A stretch of DNA of 64,000 nt from Lysobacter sp. yr284 (GCF_900107375.1 NZ_FNPT01000001.1:930001-994000), one strand, 5' to 3'; counted from the first letter of the stretch, positions 36,135 through 45,167 are shown. Program-made: numbers and translations. Notes: generated by a model not told the origin, from the letters alone.

Positions 36135-36623
36135 ATGCGTCAAGGCGGTGTGTTTTCGATGCACGACTCGATCGGCCCCGCCCGCCTTCGCCTCCCGGTC
36201 CGGCCCGGCGCCCGCGCCTTCGCGCCGGCGTTGGCGCTCGCCGCCGCCCTGGCCGCCGTCGCGGCCCGCGCCCCCGCCCAGGAACCCGCAGCCATGCCCG
36301 CCCCCACCCTGCCCTCGCCCGTCGCCGAGTTCGTCGCCGCGGTCAACCGCGGCGACGCCGAGGCCGCGCTGGCCTTCTTCGGCCGCGACGGCGTGGTCGA
36401 CGACTGGGGCACGCGCCATGCCGGCGCCGCGGCGATCGCGCGGTGGAGCGCGCGCGAGTTCGTCGGCGCCAAAGGCCGGCTGACGCCCACGCGGGTCGGC
36501 CGCGACGGCGCACGCATCGTCGTCGACGCCGGCTGGACCAGCGAGTTCTACAGCGGCGACAGCCGCTTCGTGTTCACCGTGGACGGCGCGCGCATCCGCG
36601 AGATGCGCATCGTCGGCCACTGA
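36135..36623 (+). CDS. Exported SnoaL/NTF2-like small protein
   Basis: The product has a signal peptide (FAPALALAAALAAVAARAPA) and then a SnoaL-like cone domain: FVAAVNRGDAEAALAFFGRD, VVDDWGTRHAGAAAIARW, a middle strand pair, and FTVDGARIREMRIVGH. Proteins of this fold bind small hydrophobic ligands or catalyse isomerisations, and most periplasmic ones are uncharacterised. An internal ATG at 36159 removes eight residues and would leave more room for a divergent promoter. The SDR gene follows after 35 bases on the same strand. Confidence 0.8.
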   Translation: MRQGGVFSMHDSIGPARLRLPVRPGARAFAPALALAAALAAVAARAPAQEPAAMPAPTLPSPVAEFVAAVNRGDAEAALAFFGRDGVVDDWGTRHAGAAAIARWSAREFVGAKGRLTPTRVGRDGARIVVDAGWTSEFYSGDSRFVFTVDGARIREMRIVGH

Positions 36624-36658
36624 CTGCGCGCCCCACCCTCACCCCAAGGAGATTTTCC

Positions 36659-37432
36659 ATGCCCGACCGTTCCCTCACCGGCAAGCACGTCGTCATCGGC
36701 GGCGGCGCCAAGAACCTCGGCGGCCTGATCTCGCGCGAGCTCGCCGCCGGCGGCGCCGCCGGCATCGCCGTGCACTACAACTCCGACGCCACCCGCGCCG
36801 CGGCCGAGGAAACCGTGGCCGCGGTCAAGGCCGCCGGCGCCGACGCCTTCGCCCACCAGGGCGATCTGACCAAGCCGGCCGAAGTGGCCAAGCTGTTCGA
36901 CGCGGCCAAGGCGAAGTTCGGCAAGCTCGACATCGCCATCAACACCACCGGCATGGTCATCAAGAAGCCGCTGGTCGAAGTGACCGAAGCCGAGTACGAC
37001 ACCATGTTCGCGGTCAATTCCAAGGCCGCGTTCTTCTTCATCCAGCAAGCCGGCAAGCAGCTCGCCGACGACGGCAACATCTGCACCATCGTCAGCTCGC
37101 TGCTGGCCGCGTACACGCCGTTCTATGCGGTGTATCCGGGCAGCAAGGCGCCGATCGAGCACTTCACCCGCGCCGCGTCGAAGGAATTCGGCGAGCGCGG
37201 CATCTCGGTCAATGCGGTCGGCCCGGGGCCGATGGACACGCCGTTCTTCTACCCGGCCGAGTCCACGGAATCGGCGGCCTACCACGCCACCGCCGCGGCG
37301 CTGAGCAACCGCACCAAGAGCGGCCTGACCGAAATCCGCGACATCGCCCCGCTGGTGAAATTCCTGGTCACCGACGGCTGGTGGATCACCGGGCAGACGA
37401 TCTTCGCCAACGGCGGCTATACCACGCGCTGA
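36659..37432 (+). CDS. Short-chain dehydrogenase/reductase
   Basis: A strong AAGGAG lies eight bases before the ATG. The 257-residue protein is a classical SDR: nucleotide-binding IGGGAKNLGG (a variant of TGxxxGxG), the NNAG position read as NTTG, catalytic serine in VSSLLAAY, and Y159/K163 in VYPGSKAPIEHF. The C-terminus DGWWITGQTIFANGGYTTR is typical of FabG-like oxidoreductases. HYNSD after the second strand suggests NADP(H) preference. The substrate is unknown. It is co-transcribed with the NTF2-like gene and probably controlled by the divergent AraC regulator. Confidence 0.92.
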   Translation: MPDRSLTGKHVVIGGGAKNLGGLISRELAAGGAAGIAVHYNSDATRAAAEETVAAVKAAGADAFAHQGDLTKPAEVAKLFDAAKAKFGKLDIAINTTGMVIKKPLVEVTEAEYDTMFAVNSKAAFFFIQQAGKQLADDGNICTIVSSLLAAYTPFYAVYPGSKAPIEHFTRAASKEFGERGISVNAVGPGPMDTPFFYPAESTESAAYHATAAALSNRTKSGLTEIRDIAPLVKFLVTDGWWITGQTIFANGGYTTR

Positions 37433-37811
37433 GCCCGGGCGAGGCGTTCGTTGCGGACTGGCGGCGGCGGGGCGCGAGCGCTCCGCCGCCGCCGTCCGGC
37501 TGCGCGGATATGCCCGGCGAGGCAGGCGCCGATCTGCACGCGGCTTGCACGCGCGGCATCGAAAGATGCGCCATCGTTGCGGCGAAAGCCGGAATCCTTT
37601 CAGGCTTCGCCCCGGCTTGCTCCTCGCGGCGGGGGCGACAGCAAAATGGATTCCGGCGTTCGCCGCAACGACGGGGGCGTAATCAATCGCAGGGGCGTAA
37701 TCGTCGGGGAGGCCTCCCCGCCGGCACCGCTTCAGCCGCATCGCCGCGAGACGCAGCGCCATCCAACGCACGGCTTTCCAACGCACCGCCATCGAACCCA
37801 GGGGAACCCGC
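37433..37811. other. 379-base intergenic region with a family-2 inverted pair
   Basis: The gap contains two opposed, diverged family-2 elements at 37571-37597 (tgcggcgaaagccggaatcc) and 37647-37673 (ggattccggcgttcgccgca). I see no gene and no poly-T terminator. The last ~130 bases should carry the promoter for the small membrane protein. Confidence 0.55.
37571..37673. repeat. Inverted pair of family-2 repeats
   Basis: The arms at 37571-37597 and 37647-37673 match each other in inverse orientation and resemble the gtcatccccgcgaa-type elements at 34.9 and 52.9 kb, with several substitutions. Confidence 0.75.
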
Positions 37812-38087
37812 ATGCACACCGTCCTCGTCATCCTCGGCGGCTTCGTCCTGCTCGCCGTGTGCCTGCTCGCCGGCCGCGGATTCGGCGGAGCGGGCACGGC
37901 GCCGCTGATTCTGGCGATCAAGGCGTTCCTGCCGCTGTGGCTGCTCGGCGCGGGGCTCAACATGTACATCGGCGTCGCCCGCGCCGGCTACACCGTGGCC
38001 GAAGAGTTCCCGATCTTCCTGGGCGTGTACGCGGTGCCGGCCGCGGTCGCCGGCCTGCTGTGGTGGCGGCTGTCCAAGGCCGGATGA
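37812..38087 (+). CDS. Small inner-membrane protein (91 aa)
   Basis: A GGGGAA site precedes the ATG. The protein has three predicted membrane helices (VLVILGGFVLLAVCLLAG; LILAIKAFLPLWLLGAGLNMYI; FPIFLGVYAVPAAVAGLLWW) with short loops (VARAGYTVAEE). It is a conserved-looking hypothetical protein of the kind often found in Xanthomonadaceae. I do not recognise a functional family. It stands alone, about 100 bases ahead of the LtrA gene. Confidence 0.75.
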   Translation: MHTVLVILGGFVLLAVCLLAGRGFGGAGTAPLILAIKAFLPLWLLGAGLNMYIGVARAGYTVAEEFPIFLGVYAVPAAVAGLLWWRLSKAG

Positions 38088-38190
38088 CGGCCCTGCCACA
38101 ACCGCCCGCACCGCCCGGCCTTCCCCTGCACACCGCCTGCGCGGACAACCGCGCTAGTGTGTCCCCGCCTTGTCCCCGACCTGCCCGCCC

Positions 38191-39384
38191 ATGACCCTCT
38201 CCCGCCCCAGCCTGCTGCGCGTCCGCGAAGGCCAAGCCAAGGTCGGCTTCGCCGAACTGTTCTTCGACCTGGTGTTCGTGTTCGCCGTCACCCAGCTCTC
38301 GCACACCCTGCTCGAACACCTCGACCTCGCCGGCGCGCTGCGCACCGGGCTGCTGTTCCTGGGCGTGTGGTGGCTGTGGATCTACACCTCCTGGGTCACC
38401 AACTGGCTCGACCCGGAAAAGGTGCCGGTGCGGCTCATGATCTTCGCGCTGATGCTCGGCGGCCTGCTGCTGTCCTCGTCGCTGCCGGGCGCCTTCGCCG
38501 AACGCGGCCTGGCCTACGGCGCGACCTTCGCCGCGATGCAGGTCGGGCGCACCGCGTTCATGCTGTGGGCGCTGCGCGGCGGCCGCAGCCCCGGCAACTT
38601 CCGCAACTTCGTGCGCATCCTGATCTGGCTGTGCGTGTCGGCGGTGTTCTGGCTGCTCGGCGGGCTGGCCGAACCCGAGGCGCGGCTGTGGTGGTGGCTG
38701 GCCGCGGTCGCCATCGAATACCTCGGCCCGATCTCGTTCTTCCGCGTGCCCGGCCTGGGCCGTTCGTCGCTGACCGACTGGGACATCGAGGGCGGCCACC
38801 TGTCCGAGCGCTGCGGCCTGTTCGTGATCATCGCCCTCGGCGAATCGATCCTGATCACCGGCGCCACCTATGCCAAGCTCGACTGGAACCCGACCACGCT
38901 CGCGGCCTTCGTGACCGCGTTCCTGGGCAGCGTGGCGATGTGGTGGATCTACTTCGACAGCGGCGCGGCGCGCGGCGAACACCGCATGGTCCACGGCGGC
39001 GACGCGGCGCGGCAGGCGCGGCTGGCCTACACCTACCTGCACCTGCTGATCGTCGGCGGCATCATCGTGTGCGCGGTCGCCGACGAACTGGTGCTGGTGC
39101 ACCCCGGCCACGCCGACGCCGGCGGGGTCGCCGCCATCGTCGGCGGCCCGGCGCTGTACCTGCTGGGCTGCGCGCTGTTCAAGTGGGTCACCAACACCCG
39201 CAGGTTCCCGCCGCTGTCGCACCTGGCCGGGCTGGCGATGCTGCTGGCGCTGTGGTTCGCCGCCGGCCCGCTGCACCTGTCGGCGCTGGCGCTGGGCGCG
39301 GCGACCACGACCGTGTTCGTCGTCGTCGCCGGCTGGGAAACCGCGGCGCTGCGCCGCGGCAACGCGGCCGCGCCGGCGCACTGA
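38191..39384 (+). CDS. ltrA: Low-temperature-requirement A (LtrA) family membrane protein
   Basis: The 397-residue protein has about ten membrane helices and the LtrA landmarks at its N-terminus: KVGFAELFFDLVFVFAVTQL, LGVWWLWIYTSWVTNWLDPE and LSERCGLFVIIALGESILIT (the ERxGLFxIIxLGE motif). The name comes from Listeria cold growth, but the molecular function is unknown. The chosen ATG at 38191 gives MTLSRPSLLRVREGQ. A start 7 codons upstream is also open. The methyltransferase follows six bases after the stop. Confidence 0.92.
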   Translation: MTLSRPSLLRVREGQAKVGFAELFFDLVFVFAVTQLSHTLLEHLDLAGALRTGLLFLGVWWLWIYTSWVTNWLDPEKVPVRLMIFALMLGGLLLSSSLPGAFAERGLAYGATFAAMQVGRTAFMLWALRGGRSPGNFRNFVRILIWLCVSAVFWLLGGLAEPEARLWWWLAAVAIEYLGPISFFRVPGLGRSSLTDWDIEGGHLSERCGLFVIIALGESILITGATYAKLDWNPTTLAAFVTAFLGSVAMWWIYFDSGAARGEHRMVHGGDAARQARLAYTYLHLLIVGGIIVCAVADELVLVHPGHADAGGVAAIVGGPALYLLGCALFKWVTNTRRFPPLSHLAGLAMLLALWFAAGPLHLSALALGAATTTVFVVVAGWETAALRRGNAAAPAH

Positions 39385-39390
39385 GCGCGC

Positions 39391-40131
39391 ATGACCCAGA
39401 ACATCTACGACGACGACGCCTTCTTCGCCGGCTACGCGCAATTGCCGCGCTCGCAACGCGGCCTCGCCGGCGCGCCGGAATGGCCGGCGCTGCAGGCGCT
39501 GCTGCCGCCGCTGGCCGGCGCGCGCATCGCCGACCTGGGCTGCGGCTACGGCTGGTTCTGCCGCTGGGCCGCCGAACAGGGCGCCGCGCGCGTGCTCGGC
39601 TTCGACGTGTCGCAGAAAATGCTCGAACGCGCCGAGGCGCCGCCGCGCGACAACCCGCCGTACGACCGCGTGTTCTACCAACGCGCGGACCTGGAGACCC
39701 TGCGCCTGCCGTCGCTGTCGTTCGAACTGGTCTACAGCTCGCTGACCCTGCACTACCTCGACGACCTCGCCGGCCTGGTCCGCAACGTGCGCGCGGCGCT
39801 GGTGCCCGGCGGCCGCTTCGTGTTCTCGATCGAGCATCCGCTGTTCACGGCGCCGTCCGCGCCGCAGTGGGCGCGCGGCCTCGACGGACGCCGCTGCTGG
39901 CCGCTCAACGACTACCAGCGCGAAGGCGAACGCATCACCGACTGGCTGGCGCCGGGCGTGCGCAAGCGCCACCGCACCCTGGCGACCGTGTTGAACCTGT
40001 TGATCGATGCGGAGCTGGCCATCGCGCGCGCGGTCGAATGGGCGCCGACGCCGCAACAGCTGGCGCAGCAACCCGAACTGGACGAAGAACTCGACCGGCC
40101 GATGCTGTTGCTGGTGTCGGCGCAGCGCTGA
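39391..40131 (+). CDS. Class I SAM-dependent methyltransferase
   Basis: The 246-residue protein has motif I IADLGCGYGWFCRWA (~48-62), motif II VLGFDVSQKMLERA, and VYSSLTLHYLDDLAGLVRNV followed by GGRFVFSIEHPLFTA. These sequences are typical of the Methyltransf_11/25 group found next to or near membrane genes. The start (MTQNIYDDDAFFAGYAQLPR) is characteristic of small-molecule methyltransferases. The substrate is unknown. It likely shares a transcript with ltrA (6-base gap). Confidence 0.92.
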   Translation: MTQNIYDDDAFFAGYAQLPRSQRGLAGAPEWPALQALLPPLAGARIADLGCGYGWFCRWAAEQGAARVLGFDVSQKMLERAEAPPRDNPPYDRVFYQRADLETLRLPSLSFELVYSSLTLHYLDDLAGLVRNVRAALVPGGRFVFSIEHPLFTAPSAPQWARGLDGRRCWPLNDYQREGERITDWLAPGVRKRHRTLATVLNLLIDAELAIARAVEWAPTPQQLAQQPELDEELDRPMLLLVSAQR

Positions 40132-40532
40132 AGCGCCCGGCTGCAGCGGTTGTGGGAGGGACTTCAGGCCCGATGCTCTTGTGTCCGATCGCGGTGAGCT
40201 GAAACAAAAGCATCGGGCCTGAAGGCCTTCCCACACCAGCCGCGCAGCCTCGCAGCCGCACGCGGTCTTCGCGATGTGAAGGCCGAAAACGCGGCGTTTG
40301 CTACCATTGCCCGGTTCCGCATCCCGCACCGGACCCTCGCGTCCGCTTGCGCCGCCACCGCCGCGGCCATGGCTCGCGTCGCGGAACGCCTCCGTCGGTC
40401 CCTCATCGCCGCTGCCTCAGTCGGCTGCGCCCGCGTTCGCGGGCGTCCGGGCCGTGTCCGTCCGCTTCCGCGCGTTCCGCGCAGCGGCGCCCTGCGCGCG
40501 ACCCGTTCGCGCGCCCGCATGGAGAGAGCCCT
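40132..40532. other. Intergenic region before the BCCT transporter gene
   Basis: After the inverted repeat pair (40149-40235) there are about 300 GC-rich bases without a recognisable gene. In-frame sequence runs upstream of the transporter start but reads as arginine/proline-rich non-protein. Confidence 0.5.
40149..40235. repeat. Inverted pair of family-1 repeats
   Basis: The arms are 40149-40177 (gttgtgggagggacttcagg...cgatgctcttg) and 40208-40235 (aaaagcatcgggcctgaagg...ccacac). They match each other almost perfectly over ~27 bases in inverse orientation and could terminate the methyltransferase transcript. Confidence 0.88.
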
Positions 40533-42119
40533 TTGGTTTTCCGATTGTCCATCGTCCTGCTCGCCGCCCTGGTCGCCGTCGGCGCGCTGATCCCGCAGGA
40601 ATTCAACGCCGCCGCGCAATTCGCGCTGGCGCTCACCGTGGCCAAGGCCGGCTGGCTGTACCTGATCGTGGTGTTCGCCGCGCTGCTGTTCCTGCTGTAT
40701 CTCTCGCTCGGCCGCTTCGCCGACCTGCGCATCGGCGGCGACGACGCCGAACCCGAGTTCTCGCGCACCAGCTGGCTGTCGATGTTGTTCGCCGCCGGCA
40801 TGGGCATCGGCCTGGTGTTCTGGGGCGCGGCCGAACCCATCTCGCACTACCGCCACCCGCCCGAGGGCCTGACCCCGGAAAGCATGCAGGCCGCGCGCGC
40901 GTCGATGCGCTATGTGTTCTTCCACTGGGGCCTGCACCCGTGGGCGATCTACGCCCTGGTCGGGCTGGCGATGGCCTGGTTCCAGTTCAACCGCAACGGC
41001 CGCGGCCAGATCAGCGACCTGCTGCAGCCCGTGATCGGGCGCTGGCACCGGCGCTGGCCCGGCAAGTTGGTCGACGTCGCCGCGGTGGTCGCCACCGCGA
41101 TCGGCGTGGCCACCACGCTGGGCTTCGGCACCATCCAGATCAGCGCCGGCCTGTCGCGCGTGTTCGGCCTGCAGGTCACCGCGGCGCTGCAGCTGTGCGT
41201 GGTCGCGGTGGCGTTCGTGCTGTACATGGCCTCCACCCTCACCGGCCTGCACCGCGGCATCAAATGGCTGAGCAACCTCAACCTCGCCCTGGCCGCGCTG
41301 TTGCTGGCCTTCGTGCTGGTGGCCGGGCCGACCGCGTTCGTGTTCGAGACCTTCACCACCACGCTGGGCAGCTACATCAACCAACTGCCGAACATGAGCC
41401 TGCGCATGGCCCCGTTCTCGCGCGATCCGTGGGTCGGCGAATGGACGATCTTCTACTGGGCCTGGTGGATCGCCTGGGCGCCGTTCGTGGGCAGCTTCAT
41501 CGCCCGCATCTCGCGCGGCCGGCGCATCCGCGAGTTCGTGTTCGGGGTGGTGCTGGTGCCGTCGCTGATGAGTTTCCTGTGGTTCGCCACCTTCGGCGGC
41601 ACCGCGCTGTGGGCGCAGATGTTCGCCGGCGCCGACCTCGGCGGCGCGCTGGCGCAGGGCTACGAACAGGTGCTGTTCTCGCTGCTCGACCAGTTGCCCG
41701 GGGCGCACCTGCTGGCGGTGGCGGCGATCGCGCTGCTGATGATCTTCTTCGTCACCTCGGCCGACTCGGCGACCCTGGTGCTGGCGAGCATGTCCAGCGA
41801 CGAACGCGAAGACCCGCCTTTGTGGCGGCGCGCGGTGTGGGGCGCGATCCAGGCGCTGATCGCGGTGACCTTGCTGCTGGCCGGCGGGCTGGACGCGCTG
41901 CAGGGCGCGATCACCGTCGCCGCGCTGCCGTTCGCGCTGTTGCTGGCGCTGATCATGTGGTCGCTGTACCGCGCGCTGGATCAGGAATACGTACGCCAGC
42001 AGCGCGAAGCCGCGCGCTTCCGCCATGCGATGCAGCGCTGGCTGCAGCGCGAGGACGCCGGCGCCGAGGCCTCGGCGCAGCCGCCGCGCGGGTCCGCGCC
42101 GGCCGGCGCGTCCGCATGA
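40533..42119 (+). CDS. BCCT-family betaine/carnitine/choline transporter
   Basis: A GGAGAG site with a six-base spacer points to a TTG start at 40533. It gives 528 residues beginning MVFRLSIVLLAALVAVGALI. The longer ATG frame adds 62 arginine-rich residues and is unlikely. Twelve membrane helices follow the BCCT pattern with the glycine-rich AAGMGIGLVFWGAAEPISH, the family signature WAWWIAWAPFVGSFIARISR, and MIFFVTSADSATLVL. Substrates of the family are glycine betaine, carnitine, choline or ectoine, driven by sodium or protons. The short C-terminal tail (~50 residues) could sense osmolarity. An osmoprotectant role is probable. Confidence 0.93.
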   Translation: MVFRLSIVLLAALVAVGALIPQEFNAAAQFALALTVAKAGWLYLIVVFAALLFLLYLSLGRFADLRIGGDDAEPEFSRTSWLSMLFAAGMGIGLVFWGAAEPISHYRHPPEGLTPESMQAARASMRYVFFHWGLHPWAIYALVGLAMAWFQFNRNGRGQISDLLQPVIGRWHRRWPGKLVDVAAVVATAIGVATTLGFGTIQISAGLSRVFGLQVTAALQLCVVAVAFVLYMASTLTGLHRGIKWLSNLNLALAALLLAFVLVAGPTAFVFETFTTTLGSYINQLPNMSLRMAPFSRDPWVGEWTIFYWAWWIAWAPFVGSFIARISRGRRIREFVFGVVLVPSLMSFLWFATFGGTALWAQMFAGADLGGALAQGYEQVLFSLLDQLPGAHLLAVAAIALLMIFFVTSADSATLVLASMSSDEREDPPLWRRAVWGAIQALIAVTLLLAGGLDALQGAITVAALPFALLLALIMWSLYRALDQEYVRQQREAARFRHAMQRWLQREDAGAEASAQPPRGSAPAGASA

Positions 42120-42151
42120 AAAACGGCGGGAGCCGCGCCAGGCTCCCGCCG
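42119..42151 (-). terminator. Intrinsic terminator of the S8 peptidase gene
   Basis: On the minus strand the stem cggcgggagcc/ggctcccgccg, with a 6-base loop, is followed by TTTTT. It lies about 55 bases after the S8 peptidase stop and abuts the BCCT stop codon. Confidence 0.85.
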
Positions 42152-42204
42152 CGTCCGACGCTTCGATCTGCGCCCGGCCGCGACGGCCGGGCGCAGGCAT
42201 CGGT

Positions 42205-44448
42205 TTACTGACGCGCCTCGCAAGTCGCCTGGTTCTGGTCGACGCGGACCTTGCGCTCCTGCGCGGTCAGTTGTTCCTGCAGGAAGTCGATCACGTTGTC
42301 GCGGTAAGCCGCGGCGGTGAAGCAGGCGTCGGCGTTGGCGTGGAAACGCACGCGCCCGTAGCCGTAGCTGCCGTCGAGGCCGGCCGCGCCGAGGTCGTTG
42401 CCGCCGCTGCGGCCGATCTGCTGCAGGCTGTCGCGGGTGGCGTTGGCCAGCGCCAGGCGCTTGGCCGCGGTGTCCTGCACGTCCGGCGGCGTTTGCGCGT
42501 CGCCCTGCGCCAGTTCGATCTGCCGCTGCAGCACCAGCGCGGCCAGGCCGGCCACGTGCGGCGTCGCCGAGGACGTGCCGTTGAACTCGCCCGGCCCGTA
42601 GGACACCGTGTCGACGTTGGCGAAGCTGGCGGCGTTGGGCTTGGGATTGGCGTCCGCGCCGTTGCCCGGCAACGCGCCGCCGGCGGCCAGCGCCGGCCCG
42701 CGCGAGCTGTAGTCCTCCAGCGCCGAATCGCCGACGTTGAGCGCGGCGATGGTCAGCACGTCGGCGGTATCGGCCGGGAAGCTCAGGCTGCGTTCGGGCA
42801 CCGAGCGGCTGATGCCCCAGTTGGCGAACAGCTGCAGGTTGTTGTTGGCGCCGGCGGTGTTGCGGCCGACCCGCACCGCATACACCGCGCCGCGGTTGTT
42901 GCACTCGCGCGTGGCCTGGTTGGCCGGCGGCGCATAGTTGAAGCGCTCCACCGGCTCCTGGCCGGCGCCGCCGTTCTGGCGCGCGTCGACCGAGCCGACC
43001 AGCACCCACGACGCCACCCCGCGCGCGTTCGGATTGCCGCGGCGGTACAGGTGCAGGGCGTAGTCCTGGTCGGTGAGGTTGGCGGCGTTGGCGCCGCCGG
43101 CCCAGTCGTTCCAGAACAGCGACGCCGACAAGGTGTATTCGCCCCCCACCGGGAAGCACTGGCCGCTGTTGAGCAGGTTGTAGGTGTCGCCCGCCGCGTT
43201 CCAGCGCTGGAAGCCGTTGGCGTCGACGTTGGTCGCGCCGCCCCAGTGCTTGAGCGCTTCGTTGCCGGCGGCGTTGAGCACCACCACGCCGTTGGCGCGG
43301 GCCGCGCGGATCGCGTCGTAGAGCCCCTTGAGGAAGCCCAGGCGGCCGCTGCCGTCGCCGATGCTGCCGTTCTCGAAGCCGAGCGAGGCGGTGATCACCT
43401 GCGCGCGCGGGCGGCCCTGGGCGACGTTGTTCGCGTCGAGGTTGGCGGCGTGGCGCACGGCCGCGGCCCAGTCGTTGTTGTCGCTGGTGTCGTAGGCGAT
43501 GAAGCTGGCCTGCGGGGCGAGGTCGTAGGCGATTTCGAGCACGGCGTTGCCGTGGCTGGAATCGTCGGAGCCGAAATCGCCGGCGGCGTCGCGGCGCTGG
43601 GTCAGGTGCTCGGCGTCGGGCCACTCGCCCGCGGCCTGCAGCGCAGCCACTTCGCCGTCGGTGTCGTCGAAGCCGTCGATCACCGCGATGGTGATGCCCT
43701 CGCCGTTGAGGCCAAGATCGTGCAGGCGCTGCACTTCGCTGGCGGCGGCGCCCTGGGTGGTCACGCGCTGCGGCGCCGCCTGGGCGAAGTTCGGCAGGGT
43801 CTTGAGATCCACGCGCGCGACCAGCGGCTGCGCGGCGACCCACTCCATGCGGTCCAGCGGCACGCTCGCGTCGAGCACCGCCGAGCCGGCGATCTGCTGC
43901 GCGCGGATGCCGGCGCGCTGCAGGCTGTCGGCCAGTTCGCCGCCGAGCCGCGCGAGCGCTGCGGGGCGTTCGATCTGCTCGGGCGTGGCGGCCAGGTCGA
44001 TGTGCACCGACACGCGGTTGTCCTCGCGCAGTTTGGCCGGCACGCCGGCTTGGACCAACGCGGCGATCTGCACGGCCACGCTGGGCGCGGCGGCGCCGGC
44101 AGCGCCGCGCGCGCGGCCCGCGCCCGGCGCGGACGCGGCCGCTGCGCCCGGCGCGGCGGCGGCGCTGGCTTCGGCGGCCTGCAACGCCTGCAGCAACTGG
44201 CCGCCGAGCTTGGCCTGGGCGTCGTTGCGCGGCTGGGCGAAGGCGTTCAACGCCACCGCCAGCAGGCGCCCGGCCGGCGCCGGCGCGGCGCCGGTCGCGC
44301 TCGCGCCGCCGGCCGCCGCGCCCGCGGCGGCGACCGACGAAAGCGACGACGACGAGGACGAGGACAGGCCCGACCACAGCGCGCCGAGGCCGACCGCGAC
44401 GCCGAGGGCGAGTGCGGCGTGACGGCGTTTTCCAGAGGGAATCTTCAT
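42205..44448 (-). CDS. Exported S8 (subtilisin-like) serine peptidase
   Basis: The ATG at 44448 gives a 747-residue precursor with a signal peptide (HAALALGVAVGLGALWSG). A serine tract and an alanine-rich linker follow, then a propeptide-like region. The catalytic domain has aspartate in ITIAVIDGFDDTDGEV, histidine in SDDSSHGNAVLEIAYDLAPQ and serine in FNGTSSATPHVAGLAALVL. The histidine context (HGNAV, not HGTHV) matches the S8 subgroup with HGTAV-like motifs. The C-terminal ~100 residues are a helical extension. In-frame codons upstream to 44559 look non-coding. A tataag box at 44624-44629 on the minus strand is a possible -10. Likely secreted or periplasmic protease. Confidence 0.9.
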   Translation of the reverse strand: MKIPSGKRRHAALALGVAVGLGALWSGLSSSSSSSLSSVAAAGAAAGGASATGAAPAPAGRLLAVALNAFAQPRNDAQAKLGGQLLQALQAAEASAAAAPGAAAASAPGAGRARGAAGAAAPSVAVQIAALVQAGVPAKLREDNRVSVHIDLAATPEQIERPAALARLGGELADSLQRAGIRAQQIAGSAVLDASVPLDRMEWVAAQPLVARVDLKTLPNFAQAAPQRVTTQGAAASEVQRLHDLGLNGEGITIAVIDGFDDTDGEVAALQAAGEWPDAEHLTQRRDAAGDFGSDDSSHGNAVLEIAYDLAPQASFIAYDTSDNNDWAAAVRHAANLDANNVAQGRPRAQVITASLGFENGSIGDGSGRLGFLKGLYDAIRAARANGVVVLNAAGNEALKHWGGATNVDANGFQRWNAAGDTYNLLNSGQCFPVGGEYTLSASLFWNDWAGGANAANLTDQDYALHLYRRGNPNARGVASWVLVGSVDARQNGGAGQEPVERFNYAPPANQATRECNNRGAVYAVRVGRNTAGANNNLQLFANWGISRSVPERSLSFPADTADVLTIAALNVGDSALEDYSSRGPALAAGGALPGNGADANPKPNAASFANVDTVSYGPGEFNGTSSATPHVAGLAALVLQRQIELAQGDAQTPPDVQDTAAKRLALANATRDSLQQIGRSGGNDLGAAGLDGSYGYGRVRFHANADACFTAAAYRDNVIDFLQEQLTAQERKVRVDQNQATCEARQ

Positions 44449-44747
44449 GCAGGTGCGGCTCCGAAAGGGGAAGGTCGAAAAACGCCGGGCGCGCCCCGCT
44501 GGGGGTTGGCGCGGGTCACGCCCGACGTGATGAAAGGACATAAAAAGCGCGCCTTTCACTCGATCTAACGTCGCCCGCGAAGCCCCTCCCTACACCGATC
44601 TGAAAAAAAATCCAGAACTTTTTCTTATATCGAAAACACCCTACGTCGCCGCTGGCGACAGCGGCCGCCACAATGCGATGGACTGCGCAATTCGCGTCGT
44701 TGCCGCGGCCGCGCCAGCGATGCCGGATCATCGGCGGCGCCGCCGCC
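44449..44747. other. Region between the S8 peptidase and AroQ-like genes
   Basis: About 300 bases without a gene. An AT-rich stretch (44600-44640, including runs of A and ctttttcttatatcg) is the most likely place for the S8 peptidase promoter. No hairpin terminator for the AroQ-like gene was seen. Confidence 0.45.
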
Positions 44748-45167
44748 TCAGGCCCGTCCCAACCGCCGCAGCGCGATGCCCAGACCGAGGCGGTAGCTCG
44801 CGGCCAGGTCGCCGTTGATGACGATGGTCGCGATCGGCGCGGCGCGCGCGCGCAAGCGCTCGTCGAGCGTGGTGGCGCTGTCGGCATGCACTTCGATGTA
44901 GTCGCTGGGCAGTTCGTCCAGCGCCTGCCGCAATGGCTCGGGGCGGGCCAGCGCCTGCGGCGCCAGTTCGCCCGGGTCGAGCAGGACGAACTCGCAGCCG
45001 CGCCGGCGCGCCGCGCGCAGGCTGCCGATCAGTTCGCGCAGGTCGGCGCAGGGCCGCAGTTCGAGGTGGCGGCCGACCGCTTGCGCGAGCCGGCGCAGTT
45101 CGGTCAGCAGTTGCGATTGCAGCGGCGGCGCAGCGCGATGGCGGCCTTGCAGGATCAGGATGCTCAT
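44748..45167 (-). CDS. Degenerate type II 3-dehydroquinate dehydratase-like protein
   Basis: The 139-residue protein follows the AroQ layout: MSILILQGRH (normally ILVLNGPNLN), a central FVLLDPGELAPQA (normally xINPGAYTHTS), PSDYIEVHADSATT (normally PxIEVHLSN) and a C-terminal APIATIVINGDLAASYRLGL. Length is right for the dodecameric enzyme. Several catalytic positions are missing: the early tyrosine loop and the histidine in the NPGAYTH segment are absent, although E and H of IEVH remain. Dehydroquinase activity is therefore doubtful. It may be a redundant or repurposed paralogue. The start at 45167 follows the conserved MxILxLxG opening. Confidence 0.65.
   Translation of the reverse strand: MSILILQGRHRAAPPLQSQLLTELRRLAQAVGRHLELRPCADLRELIGSLRAARRRGCEFVLLDPGELAPQALARPEPLRQALDELPSDYIEVHADSATTLDERLRARAAPIATIVINGDLAASYRLGLGIALRRLGRA

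Noticed and set aside
35816-36658. Extended SDR frame beginning at 35816 (538 aa)
   Set aside because: It runs antisense through the AraC regulator gene and across the NTF2-like gene. The strong AAGGAG site and SDR motifs set the start at 36659.
43547-44422. Plus-strand frames opposite the S8 peptidase
   Set aside because: Antisense shadow frames of a gene with clear catalytic motifs on the minus strand.
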